Below, in pieces: positions 33,943 through 42,522 of a stretch of 64,000 nt of DNA. The notes below the pieces were generated by a model. That model saw only the letters and a program-made list of their open reading frames with translations, was not told where the DNA came from and did not search any database. The number at the start of each line of letters is the position of its first letter. The stretch's first letter is position 1. Source of the stretch: Marivivens sp. LCG002. Its GTDB lineage: Bacteria; Pseudomonadota; Alphaproteobacteria; Rhodobacterales; Rhodobacteraceae. The stretch spans positions 45,001 through 109,000 of the forward strand of contig NZ_CP127166.1 of the NCBI RefSeq assembly GCF_030264275.1, written 5' to 3'. Both the position numbers and the translations under genes were made by a program.

Positions 33943-34713
33943 ATGAGCGATATTATCCTCGAAACCCGCGATCTGACCAAACATTACGGCGGTGTGCACG
34001 CTTTGGAGGGCGCGAATTTCCAAATCCACAAGGGCGAGCACGTCGCCATCATGGGTGACAACGGCGCAGGGAAGTCCACCTTTGTGCGGCAGATCACCGC
34101 CGTCGAGCAGCGCACCCGTGGGGAAGTGATTTTCGACGGCAAGCCCGTGCATTTCGCAGGACCCATCGAAGCGCGTGAAGCGGGGATCGAGACCGTGTTC
34201 CAGAACCTTGCTCTGGCCGATGATCTTGACGTTCCGTCGAACCTTTTCCTTGGGCGCGAGAAGGTCAAGTTCAACCTCGGGCCGTTCTCGATCCTTGATC
34301 GCAAAGCGATGCGCGAGGCGACGATGGCGGGGCTTGTGAAGACGGGGGTCAAGATCCCGAACATCATGAACCCGATCCGCAATATGTCGGGCGGTCAGCG
34401 TCAGTGCGTTGCCATTGCACGCACGGCGGCGTTCCACTCGAAGCTGACCATCATGGACGAGCCGACGGCGGCGCTCGGGGTGCAGGAGACCGCGCAGGTC
34501 GAGAACATCATCAAGACGCTCAAAGAGCAGGGCGAGAGCCTTATCCTTATCAGCCACAACATGCGGCAGGTGTTCGATCTTATGGACCGTATCGTCGTGT
34601 TCCGCCGTGGCCGCATCTGTGCGAACCTGAACGTGAGGGACACGGACCCGCAGGATGTGGTCGCCTATATCACGGGAGCCAAGACGGGGGCCGAGTTCGC
34701 GGACGCCGTTTGA
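33943..34713 (+). CDS. Sugar ABC transporter ATP-binding protein, single-domain (FrcA-like)
   Basis: This 256-aa ATPase has Walker A GDNGAGKST, signature MSGGQRQ, Walker B LTIMDEP and the H-loop ILISHNM. Most ribose/inositol-type systems use a duplicated ATPase of about 500 aa; this one has a single domain like FrcA of rhizobial fructose uptake, so two copies must pair. Three in-frame ATGs follow GGAGGG; the third (33943) has the best spacing, while 33937 and 33940 are possible. Confidence 0.88.
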   Translation: MSDIILETRDLTKHYGGVHALEGANFQIHKGEHVAIMGDNGAGKSTFVRQITAVEQRTRGEVIFDGKPVHFAGPIEAREAGIETVFQNLALADDLDVPSNLFLGREKVKFNLGPFSILDRKAMREATMAGLVKTGVKIPNIMNPIRNMSGGQRQCVAIARTAAFHSKLTIMDEPTAALGVQETAQVENIIKTLKEQGESLILISHNMRQVFDLMDRIVVFRRGRICANLNVRDTDPQDVVAYITGAKTGAEFADAV

Positions 34714-34915
34714 CCCCATCGGATCGGCGGTTTCGGCCGCCCTTCCACTTGTCCTTTGCGATCTTTGTATTTTGGCATCAAATGGCACTTGCCAGCTGTC
34801 GAAATGACATGGATTGAGACGAAACTTTCATTGCCGCGGACTCTGTGTTGACGAAAGGGGGCGCGGCCCCTCAAACCCCAAATAAGTCCGGCCGAGTCCG
34901 GAGCGGGAGGAAAAT

Positions 34916-35905
34916 ATGAGCTTACGTTTTGCGGTTCTGGGCGCGGGCCGAATTGGTCAGGTGCATGCCCGTGCAATCAGTTCGGTTGCAGGTGCCGAGC
35001 TCATTGCGATTGCCGAACCTTTTGAAGCGGCGGCCAAGGCAGCGCAGGAAAAATACGGCTGCGACATCCGCACCATCGACGAGGTTGCAGCCTCGGCCGA
35101 TATCGACGCGGTCGTGATCTGCACGCCGACCGATACCCATGCCAATCTGATCGAGCTTTTTGCCAAAGCGGGTAAGGCCGTGTTCTGTGAAAAGCCTGTT
35201 GATCTCAGCGTCGAGCGCGTCAAGCAGGCTCTGGCCACGGTCGAGGCGGAAAAGGCCACTTTGATGGTCGGCTTCAACCGCCGTTTCGATCCCGACTTTA
35301 TGGCCGTGAAGGCTGCGGTCGATAACGGCACCATCGGGGATGTCGAGATGGTGACGATCACCTCGCGCGATCCCGGCGCTCCGCCCGCGGAATACATCAA
35401 GGTTTCGGGCGGGATTTTCCGCGATATGACCATCCATGATTTCGACATAGCGCGCTGGCTTTTGGGCGAAGAGGTCGAGACGGTTGTCGCTCAGGCGTCG
35501 AACCTTGTCGATCCTGCCATCGGGGCGCTTGGTGATTATGACTCGGTCAACGTGATCCTGCGCACGGCGAGCGGCAAGCAGGCCGTAATCACCAACTCGC
35601 GCCGTGCGACCTATGGCTATGACCAGCGCATCGAAGTGCTTGGCTCCAAGGGCATGGTGTCGGCCAAGAACATGGCAGAGGCCAACATCCAAGTGGCGAC
35701 AGCCGATGGTTTCAGCGAGCCGCCGCTCCTGAACTTTTTCATGACCCGCTATACTGCGGCTTATGCGAACGAGATTGCTGCGTTCGTCAAGGCCGTTGCC
35801 GAAGGCACCGCCACCCCGACCACGGGGCTCGACGGGCTCAAGGCGCTTGAACTTGCTGACGCAGCGCTCAAGTCGGCCCAAACGGGCCAAGCTGTAAAGC
35901 TCTGA
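34916..35905 (+). CDS. iolG: myo-Inositol 2-dehydrogenase
   Basis: This 329-aa GFO/IDH/MocA oxidoreductase uses NAD to oxidise myo-inositol to 2-keto-myo-inositol (scyllo-inosose). It has the Rossmann motif GAGRIGQVHA at the N-terminus and the family's catalytic EKPVDLS, with Lys near 95. Further downstream come FNRRFDPDF and RDMTIHDFDIARWL, with the Asp/His pair. It starts the iol gene run, 202 bp after the transporter genes and behind GGGAGGA. Several IolG-family members also accept other inositol isomers or sugars. Confidence 0.92.
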   Translation: MSLRFAVLGAGRIGQVHARAISSVAGAELIAIAEPFEAAAKAAQEKYGCDIRTIDEVAASADIDAVVICTPTDTHANLIELFAKAGKAVFCEKPVDLSVERVKQALATVEAEKATLMVGFNRRFDPDFMAVKAAVDNGTIGDVEMVTITSRDPGAPPAEYIKVSGGIFRDMTIHDFDIARWLLGEEVETVVAQASNLVDPAIGALGDYDSVNVILRTASGKQAVITNSRRATYGYDQRIEVLGSKGMVSAKNMAEANIQVATADGFSEPPLLNFFMTRYTAAYANEIAAFVKAVAEGTATPTTGLDGLKALELADAALKSAQTGQAVKL

Positions 35906-35916
35906 TCTCCTCCCTC

Positions 35917-35946
35917 GGGCTCTGGCGGTTTCGACCGTCAGGGCCC
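35917..35946 (+). promoter_or_regulatory. Strong stem-loop between iolG and iolC
   Basis: GGGCTCTGGCGGT (35917-35929) and ACCGTCAGGGCCC (35934-35946) pair over 13 bp, with two G-U pairs, around a TTCG tetraloop. No T-run follows. CTCGGG at 35914-35919 can instead pair with CCCGAG at 35961-35966, which touches the iolC ribosome site. Confidence 0.6.
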
Positions 35947-35978
35947 AAGTGATAAACGAACCCGAGAGGCATCCGAAT

Positions 35979-37883
35979 ATGAAACACCTTGATGTAATCA
36001 CCATCGGCCGCGCAGGCGTTGACCTTTATGGCACGCAGGTCGGGGGGCGTCTGGAGGACATGGGGTCCTTTGACAAATACATCGGGGGATCGCCCACCAA
36101 TATTGCATGCGGCACGGCGCGTCTTGGGCTCAAGTCTGCTTTGATCACTCGCGTGGGCGACGAGCACATGGGTCGTTTCATCCGCGAGCAGTTGGTGCGC
36201 GAGGGGGTGAATGTCGAGGGTGTGAAGACCGATCCCGAGCGGCTCACCGCTTTGGTGATCCTCGGTATTCGCGACGAAGAGCAGTTCCCGTTGATTTTCT
36301 ATCGCGAGAATTGCGCGGATATGGCGCTTTGCGAGGATGATATCGACGAGGATTTCATCGCGTCTTCGCGGTCGGTTCTGGCGACGGGCACGCATTTGTC
36401 GAACGTCAAGACCGAAGCCGCTGTGATCAAGGCGCTCAAACTTGCCCGCAAGCATGGGGCGCAGACGGCTCTGGATATCGATTACCGTCCGAACCTTTGG
36501 GGCGTGGCGGGGCATGGCGACGGCGAAAGCCGTTTTGTCGAAAGCGCGAAGGTGACGGAAAAGCTCCTCTCGACGCTGCATTACTTTGACCTGATCGTCG
36601 GCACGGAAGAAGAGTTCCACATCGCGGGCGGCTCGACCAACACGATCGAGGCGCTGCGTGCGGTGCGCAAGGTGTCGGGTGCAACGCTTGTCTGCAAGCG
36701 CGGCGCGGCGGGGGCTGTGGCATTTGAGGGCGAGATTCCCGATAGCCTTGACGAGGGTCAAACCGGCCCCGGTTTCCCGATCGAGGTCTTCAACGTGCTT
36801 GGCGCGGGGGATGGGTTCTTCTCGGGTCTGATGAAGGGTTGGCTCGACGGTGAAGACTGGCCCACCGCTCTTAAATACGCGAATGCCTGCGGTGCCTTTG
36901 CCGTGTCGCGCCACGGCTGCACGCCTGCTTATCCGAGCCTGACGGAACTCGAGTTCTTTCTTGATCGCGGGGTGATCCGTCCTGATCTTCGCAATGATGC
37001 GCAGCTTGAGCAGATCCACTGGTCCACTAACCGTCACGGCGATTGGTCGACGATGCGGGTCTTTGCCTTTGACCACCGGATGCAGCTTGAGGCGATGGAG
37101 GGCTATTCGCTTGAAAAGGGCGGAGCGTTCAAAGAGCTGTGCCTTAGGGCTGCGCAGCAGGTGCAGAACGGGCAGAGTGGCTATGGCATCCTGTGTGACA
37201 ACCGGATCGGCCGCGCGGCGCTTCATGCGGCGTCGGGGTCGGGGCTTTGGGTCGGGCGTCCGACCGAGTGGCCCGGATCGCGTCCGTTGACGCTGGAGCC
37301 TGAACTGGGGTCCGATTTCGGCGGGCTCAATCAATGGGCCAAGGAAAATGTGGTCAAGGTTCTGTGCTTCTGTCACCCCGAGGATGATGCCGAGATGCAG
37401 GCCAAGCAGGAAGATACGGTCAAGCGTCTCTTTGAAGCCTCGCGCCGCAATCGGCTCGAGTTTCTTCTTGAGGTGATCCCGTCCAAGGTGGCCCCTGTGG
37501 ATGACGAGACCACGGCGAAACTGATCCGCCGCTTTTACGAGATCGGCGTCTATCCCGATTGGTGGAAGCTTGAGCCGATGACCTCGGACGCGGGCTGGCA
37601 GAATGCGATCAACGCAATCGAAGAGAACGACCCCTATACCCGCGGGATCGTGGTCCTGGGGCTGGATGCGCCAGAGGACGAGCTTCGCGCAAGTTTCGAG
37701 GTTGCGGCCTCTTACAAGTTGGTCAAAGGCTTTGCCGTGGGGCGCACCATTTTCGGGGATGCGGCGCGGGCTTGGATGAAGGGTGATATGGATGATGCCG
37801 CTGCGATTGCGCAGATGGCAGAGCGTTACACCCGACTTTGCAATATTTGGGATGCGGCCCGCGCAAAGGCCGATCTGAACTGA
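35979..37883 (+). CDS. iolC: 5-Dehydro-2-deoxygluconokinase fused to a DUF2090 aldolase-like domain
   Basis: This 634-aa two-domain protein has an N-terminal PfkB/ribokinase-type kinase (residues about 1-325; GGSPTNIACGTARLG, catalytic NVLGAGDGFFSG) that makes DKG-6-phosphate. Its C-terminal DUF2090 domain (about 340-634; begins RVFAFDHRMQLEAM, ends KLVKGFAVGRTIFGDAA) resembles class I aldolases. The fusion is usual in alphaproteobacteria, and the second domain may supply the IolJ aldolase step, since no separate iolJ is seen. GAGAGG precedes the start; the upstream 10 codons of the frame are not family sequence. Confidence 0.92.
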   Translation: MKHLDVITIGRAGVDLYGTQVGGRLEDMGSFDKYIGGSPTNIACGTARLGLKSALITRVGDEHMGRFIREQLVREGVNVEGVKTDPERLTALVILGIRDEEQFPLIFYRENCADMALCEDDIDEDFIASSRSVLATGTHLSNVKTEAAVIKALKLARKHGAQTALDIDYRPNLWGVAGHGDGESRFVESAKVTEKLLSTLHYFDLIVGTEEEFHIAGGSTNTIEALRAVRKVSGATLVCKRGAAGAVAFEGEIPDSLDEGQTGPGFPIEVFNVLGAGDGFFSGLMKGWLDGEDWPTALKYANACGAFAVSRHGCTPAYPSLTELEFFLDRGVIRPDLRNDAQLEQIHWSTNRHGDWSTMRVFAFDHRMQLEAMEGYSLEKGGAFKELCLRAAQQVQNGQSGYGILCDNRIGRAALHAASGSGLWVGRPTEWPGSRPLTLEPELGSDFGGLNQWAKENVVKVLCFCHPEDDAEMQAKQEDTVKRLFEASRRNRLEFLLEVIPSKVAPVDDETTAKLIRRFYEIGVYPDWWKLEPMTSDAGWQNAINAIEENDPYTRGIVVLGLDAPEDELRASFEVAASYKLVKGFAVGRTIFGDAARAWMKGDMDDAAAIAQMAERYTRLCNIWDAARAKADLN

Positions 37884-37895
37884 GAGGAACGAAAG

Positions 37896-39737
37896 ATGAC
37901 GAAGACACTCCGACTAACGTCCGCTCAGGCCATGGTGAAATGGTTGTCCGTTCAGATGAACGAGGACGGCGAGCGTTTTATCGATGGCGTTTGGGGAATT
38001 TTCGGGCACGGAAACGTTGCGGGACTTGGCGAGGCGCTTGAAAAGGCGAAGGCAGATCTTCCCACTTGGCGCGGCCAGAACGAACAGACGATGGCGCATA
38101 CGGCGATTGCCTATGCCAAGACGCTCAAGCGCAAGCGGGCGCAGGCTGTGACCTCGTCCATTGGACCGGGCGCAACGAACATGGTGACGGCGGCGGCGCT
38201 CGCCCATGTGAACCGTATCCCCGTGCTCTTCATCCCCGGTGATGTGTTTGCGAACCGTCGCCCCGATCCAGTGCTCCAGCAGATCGAAGCCTTTGAGGAC
38301 GGCACCGTTTCGGCCAACGATTGTTTCCGCCCCGTTGTGCGGTATTTTGATCGTATCAGCCGCCCCGAGCATATCCTTACCGCTTTGCCGCGAGCTTTGG
38401 CGACGATGACCGATCCTGCGACCTGTGGTCCTGTGTGTCTCTCGTTCTGTCAGGATACGCAGGCCGAGGCCTATGATTACCCCGAGGCGTTCTTTGAACC
38501 CAAGGTCTGGCGCGTGCGCCGTCCCGAACCTGATGCCCATGAGCTGGGGTCTGTGGCCGAGATGATCAAAGCGGCCAAGTCGCCTGTGATCGTTGCGGGC
38601 GGCGGCGTGATCTATTCCGAGGCCGAAGAGGTTTTGGCCGATTTCGCGACCAAGTTCGGCATTCCGATCGTCGAGACCCAAGCGGGCAAATCCGCCATCG
38701 CGCAGAGCCATCCGATGAACTATGGCGCATCGGGCGTGGATGGGTCGGAGGCTGCGAATATCGTCTCGAAAGAGGCCGATCTTGTGATCGGTGTCGGCAC
38801 CCGTTTTCAGGACTTTACCACGGGGTCGTGGTCGCTCTTTGAAAACCCAGATCGCAAACTCGTGTCGATCAACGTCGCGGCCTATGACGCGGTGAAGCAC
38901 GGGGCTTATCCGATTGTGGCCGATGCCAAGGTTGCGCTTGAAAAGCTCTCGGGTCTTTTGGGCGGATATAAAGCGGGGAATGCGAACCCCGAGGCCCGTG
39001 CCAAGTGGCTTGCGACGGTTGATGCGCATTGTGCGGACCGCAAGGGCGGTGAAGGGTATCTTCCCATGGATTGCGAAGTGATCGGCGCCGTGCAGCGCAC
39101 GTCGTCGGACGCGACCGTTGCGATGTGTGCGGCAGGGACCATGCCCGGTGCGCTCAAGCTTTTGTGGCAGGCGTCGCAGGGCGGCTATCACATGGAATAC
39201 GGCTTCTCTTGCATGGGCTATGAGGTGGCGGGGGCCATGGGGCTCAAGCTTGCTGCGCCGCACCGCGATGTCGTCTGCTTTGTCGGTGATGGCTCGTATA
39301 TGATGGCGAACTCCGAGCTTGCCACGGCGGTCATGCGCAAGGTGCCCTTTACCGTCGTTCTGACCGACAACCGCGGCTATGGCTGTATCAACCGTCTCCA
39401 GCGGGGCACGGGCGGCGAGCCGTTCAACAATCTTTACAAGGATTGCAACATCGAGCAGGGGCCGCAGATCGACTTTGTCGCTCATGCGGCATCGATGGGG
39501 GCGCATGCGGTCAAGGCCAAGGATATTGCCGACCTCGAGGGGCATCTTGCCGCTGCCAAAGGGCGTGATATTCCGACTGTGATCGTGATCGACACCGATC
39601 CGATGCATGGTCCGGGTGAAGCCGGTGGCGGAAGCTGGTGGGACGTTGCCGTGCCCGAGGTTTCGACCAGCGACAAAGTCGCCAAGGCCCGCGCAAGCTA
39701 TGTCGACGGCATGAAGCGCCAGAACCTTGTGAACTAG
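37896..39737 (+). CDS. iolD: 3D-(3,5/4)-trihydroxycyclohexane-1,2-dione hydrolase
   Basis: This 613-aa thiamine-diphosphate enzyme opens the inositol ring to 5-deoxyglucuronate. It shows the N-terminal RGQNEQTMAHTAIAYAK (catalytic Glu), the middle domain, and the C-terminal ThDP motif VGDGSYMMANSELATAV ... VLTDNRGYGCI. Length matches IolD (about 610-640 aa). It lies 12 nt after iolC and is preceded by GAGAGGAA. Confidence 0.94.
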   Translation: MTKTLRLTSAQAMVKWLSVQMNEDGERFIDGVWGIFGHGNVAGLGEALEKAKADLPTWRGQNEQTMAHTAIAYAKTLKRKRAQAVTSSIGPGATNMVTAAALAHVNRIPVLFIPGDVFANRRPDPVLQQIEAFEDGTVSANDCFRPVVRYFDRISRPEHILTALPRALATMTDPATCGPVCLSFCQDTQAEAYDYPEAFFEPKVWRVRRPEPDAHELGSVAEMIKAAKSPVIVAGGGVIYSEAEEVLADFATKFGIPIVETQAGKSAIAQSHPMNYGASGVDGSEAANIVSKEADLVIGVGTRFQDFTTGSWSLFENPDRKLVSINVAAYDAVKHGAYPIVADAKVALEKLSGLLGGYKAGNANPEARAKWLATVDAHCADRKGGEGYLPMDCEVIGAVQRTSSDATVAMCAAGTMPGALKLLWQASQGGYHMEYGFSCMGYEVAGAMGLKLAAPHRDVVCFVGDGSYMMANSELATAVMRKVPFTVVLTDNRGYGCINRLQRGTGGEPFNNLYKDCNIEQGPQIDFVAHAASMGAHAVKAKDIADLEGHLAAAKGRDIPTVIVIDTDPMHGPGEAGGGSWWDVAVPEVSTSDKVAKARASYVDGMKRQNLVN

Positions 39738-39739
39738 GG

Positions 39740-39761
39740 GCGGGGGCGTTCCCCCCGCTTT
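39740..39761 (+). terminator. Possible intrinsic terminator or attenuator after iolD
   Basis: GCGGGGG and CCCCCGC form a 7-bp G/C stem with a 5-nt loop, then TTT. The weak T-run and the continuation of the operon into iolE suggest partial termination or mRNA protection. Confidence 0.5.
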
Positions 39762-39811
39762 AACGATTGAACATATGACGGCAGGGGCCGTCTTTTCGGA
39801 GTAAGACTTAG

Positions 39812-40708
39812 ATGATCCAGTTCGGCACCAACCCGATTGCTTGGGCAAATGACGATGATCAAACCATTGGTGCGAATATCCCGACGGATCGTATCCTGCA
39901 TGAAGCGGGTCGTCTGATCGGATTCGACGGCATCGAAAACGGGCACCGCTGGCCCGATGATGGGGCCGAGATCAAGGCGCTTCTTGGCGGTTATGGGCTC
40001 AAGTTCATTTCGGGCTGGTATTCGACCGAACTCCTCGTGCGGTCGGTCGAGGACGAGATCGCGCATTGCCAGCACCACCTTGCCAAGCTCAAGGCGAATG
40101 ACTGCAAGGTCATGATCGTTTGCGAAACGTCGAACGCCATTCACGGTGATGCCGAAAAGCCCGTCAATGAACGCCCGACGCTCTCGGATGCCGAGATGAA
40201 GGAATTCTGCGCCAAGATCGAGGCCTTTGCCGCCTATCTTGCGGGTGAGGGGATGACGCTTGTCTATCACCACCACATGGGCACCATCATCGAGAGCCCC
40301 GAGGAGATCGACGCTCTGATGGAGAACACAGGCCCGCATCTGCATCTTCTCTTTGATGCGGGGCACTGTGCCTTTGGGGGCGGCGATCCCGTCACAGTTC
40401 TGACCAAGCATGTCGGCCGTGTGCGTCACTTCCACGCCAAGAACATCCGCCCCGCGATCACAGCCAAGGTGCGCAGCGAGGGCTGGTCGTTTCTTCAGGG
40501 CGTTGTAGGCGGAGCTTTTACCGTTCCCGGTGATCAGGAGGGCGGCGTCGATTTCCAACCGCTGTTGCAGATTCTGGCGGATCATTCCTATGATGGGTGG
40601 ATCGTCATCGAGGCCGAGCAAAACCCCGATGAACGCAACCCGCTTCTTTACCAGACGCTCGGCCTTCACACGCTCAAGCGGATTGCCAAGGAAACCGGCC
40701 TTATCTGA
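39812..40708 (+). CDS. iolE: myo-Inosose-2 dehydratase
   Basis: This 298-aa TIM barrel of the AP-endonuclease-2 family dehydrates scyllo-inosose to the trione intermediate used by IolD. It begins MIQFGTNPIAWANDDD, as IolE proteins do. It has metal ligands in LVYHHHMGTIIES, LLFDAGHCAFGG, VRHFHAKNIRP and IVIEAEQNP. The stop overlaps the start of the small DUF3329-like gene. Confidence 0.94.
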   Translation: MIQFGTNPIAWANDDDQTIGANIPTDRILHEAGRLIGFDGIENGHRWPDDGAEIKALLGGYGLKFISGWYSTELLVRSVEDEIAHCQHHLAKLKANDCKVMIVCETSNAIHGDAEKPVNERPTLSDAEMKEFCAKIEAFAAYLAGEGMTLVYHHHMGTIIESPEEIDALMENTGPHLHLLFDAGHCAFGGGDPVTVLTKHVGRVRHFHAKNIRPAITAKVRSEGWSFLQGVVGGAFTVPGDQEGGVDFQPLLQILADHSYDGWIVIEAEQNPDERNPLLYQTLGLHTLKRIAKETGLI

Positions 40709-40905
40709 TGTTTAAACTGAACGACTCTTTTTATCGCCCGCTCTGGATCCGTGTCACCATTGTGGTTGTCATCCTTTTGTGGACGCTGGTCGAATTGGCC
40801 ACGGGGTCCATCGGCTGGGCGATGATCTGGGGGGCTTTGTTGGTCTATTCGGGCTATTCGTTCTTTTTCAATTTCAATCCCGAAGACGACGAGAAGGACA
40901 AGTAA
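40708..40905 (+). CDS. Small membrane protein in iol operon (DUF3329-like)
   Basis: This 65-aa protein has two hydrophobic helices (about 13-31 and 35-54) and a charged tail EDDEKDK. It resembles the small DUF3329 proteins found in alphaproteobacterial inositol operons; the match is from memory of the family. It overlaps iolE by 1 nt and iolB by 1 nt (TAATG), so it is translated together with them. Function unknown. Confidence 0.78.
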   Translation: MFKLNDSFYRPLWIRVTIVVVILLWTLVELATGSIGWAMIWGALLVYSGYSFFFNFNPEDDEKDK

Positions 40906-41711
40906 TGGCGGATTTGCTCAAGCGGCCTTTTGGAGCCCACGGCAAGGTGCACGAGATCACGCCCCAGTCGGCGGGTTGGCGTTATGTCGGGTTCTCGCTC
41001 TATCGTCTGCGTGCGGGTGAAACCGTGGGCGAGGCGACGGGGGACCGCGAGGTTATCCTTGTGGTGGTCGAGGGCAAAGCGACGTTCCAGGCCGCCGGCG
41101 AGAGCTGGGGCGAGCTTGGCGAGCGGATGAGCGTGTTCGAAAAAACGCCGCCGCACAGTCTCTATGTGCCGAACGGCGAGAGCTGGACCGCGACTGCGAC
41201 GACCGAATGCACGATCGCGGTGTGTTCGGCCCCCGGTATGGGCGGGCACAAGGCGCGGCGCATCGGGCCCGAGGGGATCACGCTCACCGAGCGGGGCAAG
41301 GGCGTGAACACCCGCTATATCAACAACATCGCCATGGAGAACGAGGACTATTGCGATAGTCTTCTGGTGACCGAGGTCTTTACCCCTGCGGGCCATTGGT
41401 CGTCCTATCCGAGCCATCGCCACGACGAAGATGATTTTCCGCGGATCACCTATCTTGAGGAAACCTATTACCATCGCATCAATCCGTCCGACGGGTTCGG
41501 CATCCAGCGCGTCTATACAGATGATCTTCAGCTCAACGAGACGATGGCGGTGCATGACGGCGACGTGGTTCTTGTGCCGCGCGGGCATCATCCCTGTGGC
41601 GCGCCGCATGGCTTCGAGATGTATTATCTCAATGTGATGGCGGGGCCGCTTCGCAAATGGCGGTTCGTGCCTGCGCCGAATGTCGAATGGATCATGAAGC
41701 GCGACGCATAG
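40905..41711 (+). CDS. iolB: 5-Deoxy-glucuronate isomerase
   Basis: This 268-aa bicupin converts 5-deoxy-glucuronate to 5-keto-2-deoxygluconate, the substrate of IolC. Family blocks include SLYRLRAGE, YINNIAMENEDYCDSLLVTEV, WSSYPSHRHDEDDFP (metal-binding histidines), YYHRINPSDGFGIQRVYT and LVPRGHHPCGAPHG. It is the last gene of the iol run, followed by a strong terminator. iolA is not in the window. Confidence 0.94.
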   Translation: MADLLKRPFGAHGKVHEITPQSAGWRYVGFSLYRLRAGETVGEATGDREVILVVVEGKATFQAAGESWGELGERMSVFEKTPPHSLYVPNGESWTATATTECTIAVCSAPGMGGHKARRIGPEGITLTERGKGVNTRYINNIAMENEDYCDSLLVTEVFTPAGHWSSYPSHRHDEDDFPRITYLEETYYHRINPSDGFGIQRVYTDDLQLNETMAVHDGDVVLVPRGHHPCGAPHGFEMYYLNVMAGPLRKWRFVPAPNVEWIMKRDA

Positions 41712-41719
41712 GCGAGACG

Positions 41720-41742
41720 GGCGGCCCTTTGGCCGCCTTTTT
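41720..41742 (+). terminator. Intrinsic terminator of the iol operon
   Basis: GGCGGCC-CTTT-GGCCGCC is a 7-bp G/C stem followed by TTTTT. It starts 9 nt after the iolB stop and reaches the end of the convergent TetR gene. Confidence 0.9.
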
Positions 41743-42380
41743 CATGCTTTCACGAAATTCAGGATCATCTCGACGACTTGTCCGCGAAGTCGCTCTTGGG
41801 AGGTTTCGCTAAAGAGGGCGTCGCCGTAGATCGCTGAAAAGGTGCCTTTGTTAGAGACGTTGAAAAAGCTCAGGGCCGAGATGTGGCGGTGAAGCTCGAC
41901 CGGATCGAGATCATCGCGGAATTCGCCCGAGGCGACGCCGCGCGTGATGATGTCGGTCAGTTTTGTGATTACAGGTCTGTTCACATCGCGGATGATGTCC
42001 GAGGTTTTCAGATAGTTCGCATCATGGATGTTCTCGATCATCACCATGCGGATGAAATCGGGATTGCGTCTTTGGTGGTCATAGGTAAAGGCGACGAGGC
42101 GCGCCAAGGCGTCCTTGGGCGCAAGATCGGCCAGATCAAGTGCGCTCTCACCGTCGCGGATGTCGGCATAGACCTTTTCAAGGCAGTGGGCATAAAGCCG
42201 TTCTTTGTCCCCGAAATAATAATAGATCATCCGTTTGGATGTCTTGGTTCTTGCGGCGATTTCTTCGACCCGCGTACCCGATAACCCGTTGGCCGCAAAT
42301 AATGAAATGGCGACACGCAAGATATCACTTTTGACTGCGGCAGGGTCCTGTTTCCAGCCTGACTTGGTTTTTTCACGCAT
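41742..42380 (-). CDS. TetR-family transcriptional regulator
   Basis: This 212-aa regulator has an N-terminal TetR helix-turn-helix (TRVEEIAARTKTSKRMIYYYFGDKE region, residues about 36-60) and an all-helical ligand domain. It diverges from the shikimate dehydrogenase gene and is therefore the probable regulator of the shikimate/beta-ketoadipate genes. The effector would be a pathway intermediate such as 3-dehydroshikimate or protocatechuate (inference). Confidence 0.88.
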   Translation of the reverse strand: MREKTKSGWKQDPAAVKSDILRVAISLFAANGLSGTRVEEIAARTKTSKRMIYYYFGDKERLYAHCLEKVYADIRDGESALDLADLAPKDALARLVAFTYDHQRRNPDFIRMVMIENIHDANYLKTSDIIRDVNRPVITKLTDIITRGVASGEFRDDLDPVELHRHISALSFFNVSNKGTFSAIYGDALFSETSQERLRGQVVEMILNFVKA

Positions 42381-42522
42381 AGGTCCCTGCGTTTTTATCG
42401 TCTTTTGAAAAAAGAATTAGCACAATCGGATGCGATAGGATAGTTCTGCCGTAGATGTAAATTAACCAGAACGAACAAAGTGGCGGAGCGGTTGGATGCT
42501 TTGCCCAAGGAGTGCTCTGACG

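Noticed and set aside
37914-39848. A 644-codon frame antisense to iolD
   Set aside because: The same kind of codon-bias shadow; iolD is certain from its ThDP motifs.
42443-42472. Inverted repeat GTTCTG/CAGAAC between the TetR and shikimate dehydrogenase genes
   Set aside because: Arms of 6 bp with an 18-bp spacer are below what I would trust as a TetR operator without comparison to relatives.
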